A stretch of 5,630 nt of DNA from an uncultured Alphaproteobacteria bacterium (GTDB lineage Bacteria; Pseudomonadota; Alphaproteobacteria; UBA7887), in contig CAJWOI010000200.1 of the NCBI GenBank assembly GCA_913044255.1, forward strand, positions 1 through 5,630. The letters run 5' to 3'. The notes beneath the pieces were generated by a model. The model did not search any database. It was not told the origin of the DNA and saw only the letters and a list, made by a program, of their open reading frames with translations. The position numbers and the translations under genes were made by a program. Below are positions 1 to 5,084 of the stretch, piece by piece; positions within the stretch are counted from its first letter, which is position 1; each line of letters opens with the position of its first letter.

Positions 1-1380
1 TCGAGTTCTCTCAACGGCCATATTTACAATCGCGGTCAGCGCCTAGATTACGATACGTGGTCTCAGCGAGGCAATCGAGGTTGGGGTTACGCCGACGTCT
101 TACCGTATTTTAAGCGCTGCGAGCAACGGATTGGCGAGGGCGATAATACCTTCCGAGGCCGCACCGGAAACCTGCAAGTAACTGACCTCAACTACAGCCA
201 CCCTCTCTGTGAAGCTTTCATGGATGGAGCGGAGGAGATCGGAATTCCCCGCAATCCGGACTACAATGGGGAACGACAGGAGGGGGTATCCTACGTTCAA
301 CGCACGACTTACAACCGCCGTCGTGTCAGCACGGCACGGGCGTTCCTGAAGCCGGCACGAAGCCGTTCGAATCTGACCGTGCGGACCAAATCATTCGCAA
401 CGCACATACTTATGGATGGAAAACGAGCTGTCGGGGTCGAATACTGCAAGGGAGGGCGTGGCGGACAAAATTTCGAGGTCAGGGCTAACCGTGAGGTGCT
501 CCTATGTGGTGGAACCATAAATTCGCCGCAGCTGCTTCAAATTTCCGGGATCGGTCCACCCAATTTGTTGAAATCTTTAGGCGTCAAAATCAAGCATGAT
601 TTGCCCGGCGTTGGTGAAAATCTTCGAGATCACTACGCACCACGGTTCAATGGCCGGGTAAAAAATATCGGGACCATCAACGAACAATCGAGGGGCCTGA
701 AACTCACTCGCGAAGTAGTTAAATATTTTATTGGAGCCAAGAGCATCGTCAACCTAAGTCCATCCATGGTCTACGGGTTCTGGCACACCGATCCCACAAC
801 TCGAACAAATGACGTGCAGTTTATTTTTACCCCGGCAAGTTTCAAACTAGGAGCACACGGTGTTTTAGACAACTACCCAGGCTTTACCGTTGCCGCGTGG
901 CAGCATCGACCGGAAAGCACAGGGTGGGTTCGAGCACGTTCATCGGACCCATTTGAAAAACCGGTAATCCAACCAAACTATCTGGCTGAAGAAGAGGACC
1001 GTCGAATCACGGTGGGAGCTATGAAGTTAGCGCGTCAACTAATGGGGACAAATTCCATGAAGCCTTTTTTCGACTTTGAAGAGTATCCGGGTGACCAAGC
1101 CCAGACCGATGATGAGTTGCTTGAGGCAGCACGGCATTGCGGCAGCACGACCTACCACGTCATGGGTACTTGTCGGATGGGACCGCACACGGATTCAACT
1201 ACGGTGGTAGATGATCAGCTGCGCGTACATGGGGTGGCAGGGCTCCGGGTGATTGACGCATCTATCATGCCTACAATGATGTCAGCCAACCTCAACGCCG
1301 CTACGATGATGATAGGAGAGAAGGGTGCCGATATGGTACTGAATAAGCCTCAATTGGAACCAATCATCGTACCAGATTAA
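1..1380 (+). CDS. GMC family FAD-dependent oxidoreductase (choline dehydrogenase-like), 5' end outside window
   Basis: The protein oxidises a primary alcohol to an aldehyde using FAD, as in choline and other alcohol dehydrogenases of the glucose-methanol-choline family. The reading frame is open from base 1, giving 459 residues against a usual 530-560, so about 80 N-terminal residues, including the GxGxxG FAD-binding loop, lie upstream. The first residues (SSSLNGHIYNRG) are the second half of GMC signature 1. Signature 2 is at residues 170-186 (GGTINSPQLLQISGIGP). The C-terminal substrate domain ends with YHVMGTCRMG, whose H386 matches the catalytic histidine, and NLNAATMM, whose N432 matches the second active-site position (His or Asn in the family). 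The C-terminus has normal length, so the gene looks intact at this end. An ATG at 220 opens the same frame but is internal. The substrate cannot be read from sequence. The family is certain; the choline specificity suggested by automatic naming is not. Confidence 0.95.
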   Translation, partial: SSSLNGHIYNRGQRLDYDTWSQRGNRGWGYADVLPYFKRCEQRIGEGDNTFRGRTGNLQVTDLNYSHPLCEAFMDGAEEIGIPRNPDYNGERQEGVSYVQRTTYNRRRVSTARAFLKPARSRSNLTVRTKSFATHILMDGKRAVGVEYCKGGRGGQNFEVRANREVLLCGGTINSPQLLQISGIGPPNLLKSLGVKIKHDLPGVGENLRDHYAPRFNGRVKNIGTINEQSRGLKLTREVVKYFIGAKSIVNLSPSMVYGFWHTDPTTRTNDVQFIFTPASFKLGAHGVLDNYPGFTVAAWQHRPESTGWVRARSSDPFEKPVIQPNYLAEEEDRRITVGAMKLARQLMGTNSMKPFFDFEEYPGDQAQTDDELLEAARHCGSTTYHVMGTCRMGPHTDSTTVVDDQLRVHGVAGLRVIDASIMPTMMSANLNAATMMIGEKGADMVLNKPQLEPIIVPD

Positions 1381-1392
1381 GTAGCGAATGAA

Positions 1393-1404
1393 CCACTGCA
1401 GTGG
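1393..1404. repeat. Perfect 12-base palindrome CCACTGCAGTGG
   Basis: CCACTGCAGTGG is a perfect inverted repeat 12 bases after the GMC stop codon. It is not followed by a T tract, so it is not a standard intrinsic terminator. It could be an operator half-site pair, or a structured remnant at the junction with the truncated downstream gene. What is seen is only the symmetry; any role is inference. Confidence 0.4.
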
Positions 1405-1413
1405 CAAGGCCAA

Positions 1414-1440
1414 CGTCGCGACGCCAGGGGGCGACGGCGT
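1414..1440. repeat. GC-rich nested inverted repeats
   Basis: CGTCGCGACG (1414-1423) is a perfect palindrome. Overlapping it, ACGCC (1421-1425) pairs with GGCGT (1436-1440), and CGTCGC (1414-1419) can alternatively pair with GCGACG (1431-1436). The stretch is clearly more GC-rich than its flanks. Immediately downstream is the 5'-truncated Gfo/Idh/MocA fragment, so this may be a recombination or deletion scar. No poly-T follows it, which argues against a Rho-independent terminator. Confidence 0.35.
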
Positions 1441-1443
1441 GCA

Positions 1444-1842
1444 ATGACTATACCAGACCATATGGATGTTATCGGCGAAATGGCACAAGGGGGACAAATT
1501 CGTCTCTCCGTATCTACAGTAACAGGACATCTACCAACGGTTGACATTTACATCTGCGGCACGAAAGGAACCATCCACTTATTCGAAGCTAACGGGGAAA
1601 TCATTCTTGAAACTGGAGCGGCCAACGCCAGACGATTGAAAATCGTACGAATTCCAAAAAACAAACAGGGTAGTTGGCGTGTCCAAGAAGAGTTCATCAA
1701 TGCCATCCGCGGTATAGAAGCAGTCACGCACACGGATCTTGAAACTGGAGTCCAGTACATGGAATGGACCGATTCGATCGCTACCGCTCTACGTACTGGA
1801 AGGACGGTATACTTGCCGCTGGAAGCTGTCGTGCAATCCTGA
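1444..1842 (+). pseudogene. Gfo/Idh/MocA family oxidoreductase, C-terminal fragment (5'-truncated)
   Basis: The 132 residues resemble the C-terminal alpha/beta substrate and oligomerisation domain of Gfo/Idh/MocA NAD(P)-dependent sugar and cyclitol oxidoreductases. Recognisable segments are the IPDHMDVIG lead-in (3-11), the GTKGTIHLF strand (39-47), the WRVQEEFINAIRG helix (78-90) and the THTDLETGVQYMEWTD segment (95-110). Complete members have about 330-390 residues. The N-terminal Rossmann fold (GxGxxG) and the catalytic EKP motif are absent, and only 63 bases separate this ORF from the preceding stop, so they cannot be upstream in any frame. The frame stays open back to 1381, and family-like residues (GRRRA) precede the ATG, so homology may start slightly before 1444. 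The only purine-rich stretch, AGGGGG at 1426-1431, is 12 bases from the ATG, too far for a good ribosome site. I read it as a deletion remnant with no dehydrogenase activity. A small expressed domain protein is a less likely alternative. Confidence 0.75.
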
Positions 1843-1844
1843 TT

Positions 1845-1877
1845 TTAGAATCTACACAGCCCCAAATATTAGAATCT
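1845..1877 (+). repeat. Direct repeat TTAGAATCT x2, 24-base period
   Basis: TTAGAATCT occurs at 1845-1853 and again at 1869-1877, in the 54-base AT-rich gap between the Gfo/Idh/MocA fragment and the dehydrogenase. The 24-base spacing is near two helical turns plus a few bases. It lies directly upstream of a -10-like box, so the repeats could be sites for a dimeric regulator of the dehydrogenase gene. A repeat this short may also be chance in AT-rich sequence. Confidence 0.3.
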
Positions 1878-1879
1878 TG

Positions 1880-1885
1880 TATACT
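1880..1885 (+). promoter_or_regulatory. Candidate -10 box (TATACT) for the hydroxyacid dehydrogenase
   Basis: TATACT matches the sigma-70 -10 consensus at five of six positions. No good -35 hexamer lies 16-18 bases upstream. Transcription would begin near 1892, only about five bases before the ATG at 1897, which would favour translation from the in-frame ATG at 1912 or 1927. It would give the dehydrogenase a promoter of its own, separate from the GMC transcript. This is a weak prediction. Confidence 0.25.
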
Positions 1886-1896
1886 AGAAAGACCTT

Positions 1897-2880
1897 ATGG
1901 AAATAAATGAAATGATAAAACGGGTGATGATTCAGATGCCGATCTCCGTCGGTATTAAGACGGTGTTCGATGAAAGAGACGATATCGAGTGCGAAGAGTT
2001 TTCGGAACTGTCCGAGGACAACATCGTTCAACATATAGGGAACTACGACGCCGCCATCCTCGGTGCTCACCCGTTCACGGAGCAGATTGTGGCAGCTGCA
2101 TCGCGACTGAAAATCGTTTCTCGTTTCGGTGTCGGCTACGACTCTGTCGACGTGGATGCGTTGACCCGTGCCAACATCCCTTTGACAGTTGTTGGGACCG
2201 CCAACTCGGTCACCGTCGCTGAACACGCTTTGATGTTCATGTTAGCTCTAGCCAAACGCACTATTACCTTTGATCAGGAAGTGCGCCAAGGGATCTGGAG
2301 CCGCTGGGATTACCCGGCAGTGGATCTCGCGGGCCGTAAAGTGCTGATTCTTGGATTTGGGCGCATCGGTCGGCGCCTGGTGAAACGTTGCCTCGGCATG
2401 GAGATGGACGTCTTGGTCCACGATCCTTACGTTATTCAAGACGCAATCGCCACCGCTGGCGCAATACCGGTGGACGACTGGCGTGCAATATTGTCCGATC
2501 TGGATTTCTTGTCCGTCAACTGCCTCAAGAATGCAGAAACAAATGGCATGGTCGGATCTTCCGAACTGTCAGCGATGAAAAAAACAGCTTATGTAGTCAA
2601 TACTGCGCGCGGCGGGATTGTCGACGAGACGGCATTATTCGAAGCTCTCAAGGGTGAAACCATCGCTGGCGCCGGTATCGATCCATACGTAGTGGAGCCA
2701 GCCCCTGCAGACCATCCGTTGTTTACGCTTCGCAACATTCTTGTGAGCCCTCATTCCGCCGGCGTCTCGGAGGAGTCGATATATCGCATGGGCTATTGGG
2801 CAGCCAGGAATATTACCGACTTTTTCGACGGCAAGCTCAACCCGGGAAACGTGATCAACGGTGACGTTTTATTAGCATAA
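1897..2880 (+). CDS. D-isomer-specific 2-hydroxyacid dehydrogenase (phosphoglycerate dehydrogenase-like, no ACT domain)
   Basis: This cytosolic enzyme interconverts a D-2-hydroxyacid and its 2-keto acid with NAD(P)H. The 327 residues match the short, single-unit form of the family. There is no C-terminal ACT or intervening domain as in full serine-pathway SerA. The substrate domain carries RFGVGYDSVDV (76-86). The NAD domain carries GFGRIG (153-158), with D176 at the end of the second strand, which usually indicates NAD over NADP. The catalytic triad is present: R238 in NTARGGIVD, E267 in the DPYVVEP segment, and H286 in SPHSAG. Residues 227-243 fit the third family signature. The usual HCPLTPET loop reads NCLKNAET (208-215). 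Starts at 1897, 1912 and 1927 are all in frame; AGAAAGA before 1897 is a weak ribosome site, and family alignment (KRVMIQMP) would also allow 1912. It is on the same strand as the GMC gene and may have shared its operon. The family is sure; the substrate (phosphoglycerate, glyoxylate, hydroxypyruvate or other) is unknown. Confidence 0.93.
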   Translation: MEINEMIKRVMIQMPISVGIKTVFDERDDIECEEFSELSEDNIVQHIGNYDAAILGAHPFTEQIVAAASRLKIVSRFGVGYDSVDVDALTRANIPLTVVGTANSVTVAEHALMFMLALAKRTITFDQEVRQGIWSRWDYPAVDLAGRKVLILGFGRIGRRLVKRCLGMEMDVLVHDPYVIQDAIATAGAIPVDDWRAILSDLDFLSVNCLKNAETNGMVGSSELSAMKKTAYVVNTARGGIVDETALFEALKGETIAGAGIDPYVVEPAPADHPLFTLRNILVSPHSAGVSEESIYRMGYWAARNITDFFDGKLNPGNVINGDVLLA

Positions 2881-2886
2881 ACGGGG

Positions 2887-2898
2887 AAGGAGGTGATC
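2887..2898 (+). promoter_or_regulatory. Orphan perfect Shine-Dalgarno AAGGAGGTGATC
   Basis: AAGGAGGTGATC is fully complementary to the 3' end of bacterial 16S rRNA (GATCACCTCCTT). It begins seven bases after the dehydrogenase stop codon. No ATG, GTG or TTG lies 5-10 bases downstream. The nearest are a TTG at 2910 (13 short codons) and a GTG at 2914 (44 codons ending at 3048), both too far away. The region beyond 2942 is the coding strand complement of the FkbM gene. It looks like the ribosome site of a lost downstream gene of the left-hand operon; this is inference. Confidence 0.45.
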
Positions 2899-2941
2899 AA
2901 ACCGAATTCTTGAGTGGGACCGTCTATGTGTACCGACCCGG

Positions 2942-3817
2942 TTACGGGCGATAGCAATGAAGATTGGCATACGCGGGACCATCCATCGAAAAATTTTCAA
3001 GAAGAACTCGCGACGATACCCGTCCGGACCTGCCCGCGACTTCCATAACAAAACCAAAGTCCTTCAAACAATCAAGGAGTTGACCCGGCTGTGTGCCGCC
3101 GGCAATGAGTGAAGAAGGATTGTATTCAACGAGCAAATGGATATGGGTGTTCCGAGATAGCAAATTTGCCATTCCCTCCAATACGTGTAGTTCATGTCCT
3201 TCGACATCGATTTTTGCCAACCTGACGTCAATACGAGAGTCGATCAAATCGTCGACTCTAACCGTTTCGACCTCAATACTGTCAGCGGATCCAGGATGAG
3301 TTGAAAGCCTGTGCATACCCATGTTCTTGTCATTGATGGCCAGAGCTGCCGTGCTTCGGGCGTTCGACGCCGCGCATTGGTAAAGTGTCACGTTATCGAA
3401 CTTGTTTCCCGCCACATTGAAGTTCAATAACGCGAAGTTCTCCGGTTTCGGCTCGAAAGCGAACACCTTGCCCGACAACCCTACGCTCTGGGCCATATAA
3501 AGGGTATATAGTCCGATGTTGGCGCCAACATCTATCGCAGTGTCACCAGGCTTCAGGGTGGATGTGACAATCGCAAGCTCTGTCGGGTCGGCTTTTGGGT
3601 TCATAATGAGATTGAGACTGTCGTACCGGTCAACCTTAATCGCAAACGTGCCAACTTTGACGGTCGACCGGGTCATACTCGCCTTAATTCGATGAAATCC
3701 CAAAAACTTTAGGACTCTATAGAGAAACAGTTTGGGGTAGTAGAATTTGTCCGTATCAGGCTTGCGGACGCCAAAATGCCGTTTGTAGAAGATGTACATT
3801 TTTTGCGGAATCGTCAT
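2942..3817 (-). CDS. FkbM family SAM-dependent methyltransferase
   Basis: The 291 residues form a class I SAM-dependent O-methyltransferase of the FkbM type, a family acting on hydroxyls of polyketides, glycans and other small molecules. A region of about 60 residues precedes the core. The SAM-binding motif I is AIDVGANIG (94-102), and the acidic motif binding the SAM ribose is FEPKPEN (121-127). The diagnostic FkbM segment is KIDVEGHELHVLEGM (202-216). A C-terminal VEYNPSSL strand (230-237) completes the fold. There is no signal peptide or membrane span, so it is cytosolic. The ATG at 3817 is preceded by GAGA, a weak ribosome site; the next ATG (residue 7) has none. It lies 195 bases downstream of the aldolase on the same strand and converges on the dehydrogenase with a 61-base gap. 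No glycosyltransferase or polyketide gene is adjacent, so its acceptor cannot be inferred. The family call is firm. Confidence 0.93.
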   Translation of the reverse strand: MTIPQKMYIFYKRHFGVRKPDTDKFYYPKLFLYRVLKFLGFHRIKASMTRSTVKVGTFAIKVDRYDSLNLIMNPKADPTELAIVTSTLKPGDTAIDVGANIGLYTLYMAQSVGLSGKVFAFEPKPENFALLNFNVAGNKFDNVTLYQCAASNARSTAALAINDKNMGMHRLSTHPGSADSIEVETVRVDDLIDSRIDVRLAKIDVEGHELHVLEGMANLLSRNTHIHLLVEYNPSSLIAGGTQPGQLLDCLKDFGFVMEVAGRSGRVSSRVLLENFSMDGPAYANLHCYRP

Positions 3818-4012
3818 TCTCTAGCATCCGAAACCATATGGGCTAAAATGATTGATAAGCCATCGCCCACAGGATTGTTCACGCAGGATCACTAACATCA
3901 AACCACGTCGCGCGAAAAGAATTTAATCCCAAACTTCAAGTTGTGCACCAGTTTGTACCCGTTCATATACATACCCATCAACGCGGTGCCAAAGGGCACG
4001 CAAATACAACCG
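3818..4012 (-). other. Intergenic region between aldolase and FkbM gene
   Basis: These 195 bases separate two minus-strand genes. A 5-bp hairpin (GTGCC/GGCAC, four-base loop, 3986-3999) lies 13 bases past the aldolase stop, but no T tract follows it. A minus-strand ORF of 26 codons (3898-3978) has no ribosome site and no recognisable similarity. I see no clear terminator or promoter. The gap is long enough for the methyltransferase to have its own promoter instead of strict co-transcription with the aldolase. Confidence 0.4.
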
Positions 4013-4777
4013 TTACTGACGGACAGAGTTGAAAAGTTTTGCAGCTCCCTGCACCAAATACTCAAAATCGCACCCGAGTTGCACCCAGTTAACGCCTCGT
4101 TCCAACCAACGCAACGCAAAATTCTGGTCAGCCCGCATCCCCATCCCGACATAAATGTTTTTACTTCGCGCCGCCATGATGACTTTTTCTATGGCCTCAA
4201 CCACAGAAGGGTGATCTAAATTTCCGAGTTGGCCCAGAGAGGCACTAAGATCCATCGGGCCAAGAACAACTGAATCCAAACCTGGGATGTCCAGAATTGA
4301 ATCTATTTCCCGAACCGCATCGACGTGTTCCAGCATAATAGCAACGAACAGTTCGGTGGCAGATTCGTCCAAATAGTCCCCCAAGGATTTTCGACCATAG
4401 TCCATCCCCCTTCTTGGCCCGAACCCCCGCCTGCCGAGCGGAGGATAACGGCAATCCGCTACGACTTTCCATACTTCGTCGACACCCGTAACTTGCGGCA
4501 CAATAATACCGTCCACGCCGGAGTCCAAAACCGGCTTTATACTTTCCGTTGCGCTTCCCGGTACCCTGACCAACGCCGGTTTATTGCAGGCACTCGCCGC
4601 CAGGAGATGCCCTGTAATACTTTCTATGGACATCGGACTATGTTCGGCATCAATCCAAAGGAAGTCGGATTCAGGACCAAGAGCCTCGGCAATGAATGGG
4701 TCCTTAAGTGTAATACTTGGGCCTATACAGGAAATTCCTGAATCCATTTTTTCGCGAAACTGTTCCAGTACACCCAT
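4013..4777 (-). CDS. HpcH/HpaI aldolase/citrate lyase family protein (class II pyruvate-type aldolase)
   Basis: Family members reversibly cleave 4-hydroxy-2-keto acids, such as 4-hydroxy-2-oxoheptanedioate or 2-keto-3-deoxyglucarate, to pyruvate and an aldehyde with a divalent metal. With the start at 4777 the protein has 254 residues (E. coli HpaI has 262) and keeps the HpaI active site in near-gapless register. WIDAEH (41-46) gives D43 and the catalytic H46. VRVPG (70-74) gives R71. YPPLGRRGFG (111-120) is the conserved loop. MLEH (148-151) gives metal ligand E150, and GPMDLSASLG (173-182) gives metal ligand D176. The start was chosen because AGGAGG sits five bases before this ATG; an upstream in-frame ATG at 4804 would place that ribosome site inside the gene and add nine residues absent from the family. 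The protein is cytosolic and hexameric in known relatives. It probably belongs to sugar-acid or aromatic-acid catabolism. Fold and reaction type are firm; the substrate is open. Confidence 0.95.
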   Translation of the reverse strand: MGVLEQFREKMDSGISCIGPSITLKDPFIAEALGPESDFLWIDAEHSPMSIESITGHLLAASACNKPALVRVPGSATESIKPVLDSGVDGIIVPQVTGVDEVWKVVADCRYPPLGRRGFGPRRGMDYGRKSLGDYLDESATELFVAIMLEHVDAVREIDSILDIPGLDSVVLGPMDLSASLGQLGNLDHPSVVEAIEKVIMAARSKNIYVGMGMRADQNFALRWLERGVNWVQLGCDFEYLVQGAAKLFNSVRQ

Positions 4778-4782
4778 CCTAA

Positions 4783-4788
4783 CCTCCT
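4783..4788 (-). promoter_or_regulatory. Ribosome binding site of the aldolase (AGGAGG)
   Basis: On the minus strand AGGAGG is followed by five bases (TTAGG) and then the ATG at 4777. Core and spacing are near ideal. This decides the aldolase start in favour of 4777 over the longer in-frame ATG at 4804. Confidence 0.85.
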
Positions 4789-5071
4789 GTTCTTTTGGTC
4801 CCAATTTCGACGTAACATACAGCCGAGCATGCGCTAAAATTACATATATGAGACATATCTATCGACAACGGTCCACAACCTAGACTCGAACGCAAAATAG
4901 TCCTAGGCCGGATGTGTGGGTAGCTCTGTATGCATGCGAGGGGAAAGAGTCCAAATATAGATGAAAAAACTTAACGAGTTTCCCAAAAGCTCCGCGGTAA
5001 ACTGAAAACGTAATCTAAAACCTTGCGTTATATTCAAACATGCGGACAAAATGTATCACCTTTTCCTTCGT

Positions 5072-5077
5072 GAAGGA
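5072..5077 (+). promoter_or_regulatory. Ribosome binding site deciding the propeller start (GAAGGA)
   Basis: GAAGGA lies seven bases before the ATG at 5085. The alternative in-frame ATG at 5040 has only AT-rich sequence upstream, with no purine-rich ribosome site. This favours 5085 as the start. Confidence 0.6.
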
Positions 5078-5084
5078 TGTTGGG

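Larger units (their letters stand above)
4778..5084. other. Divergent intergenic region between aldolase and propeller gene
   Basis: This 307-base stretch must hold promoters for both divergent genes. On the minus strand TTGTCG (4868-4863) and TATGTA, 16 bases apart, are a poor but possible -35/-10 pair for the aldolase. On the plus strand TATATT (5029-5034) is the best -10-like box for the propeller gene, without a properly spaced -35. GCATGCG occurs twice (4827-4833 and 4932-4938), about 105 bases apart. A 14-codon ORF (4961-5005) starting MKKLNEF has no well-placed ribosome site. I see no riboswitch, tRNA or strong terminator here. All promoter readings are weak. Confidence 0.35.

Noticed and set aside
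2847..2869. Inverted repeat AAACGT/ACGTTT with an 11-base loop followed by TTATT at the 3' end of the dehydrogenase gene.
   Set aside because: The stem is AT-rich, the loop is long, and it lies within the last codons, so it is too weak to call a terminator.
2887..2899. The minus-strand reading GATCACCTCCTT as the 3' end of a 16S rRNA gene fragment.
   Set aside because: No further 16S-like sequence lies on either side; a 12-base match is better explained as a Shine-Dalgarno on the plus strand.
2914..3048. Plus-strand 44-codon ORF from GTG after the orphan Shine-Dalgarno.
   Set aside because: The GTG is 20 bases from AGGAGG, the ORF is mostly antisense to FkbM, and the peptide resembles nothing I recognise.
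3898..3978. Minus-strand 26-codon ORF starting MGMYMNGYK between the aldolase and FkbM genes.
   Set aside because: No ribosome site, no recognisable motif, and very short.
3986..3999. GTGCC/GGCAC hairpin just past the aldolase stop.
   Set aside because: Only five base pairs and no T tract on the minus strand, so it was not called as a terminator.
4325..4741. Plus-strand 138-codon open frame antisense to the aldolase.
   Set aside because: The aldolase on the other strand has full catalytic motifs; the antisense translation is rich in Arg, Pro and His without domain features.
4961..5005. Fourteen-codon plus-strand ORF (MKKLNEF start) in the divergent intergenic region, possibly a leader peptide.
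   Set aside because: The purine-rich GAGGGGAAAGAG is more than 10 bases from the ATG, and there is no run of regulatory codons or an attenuator hairpin.
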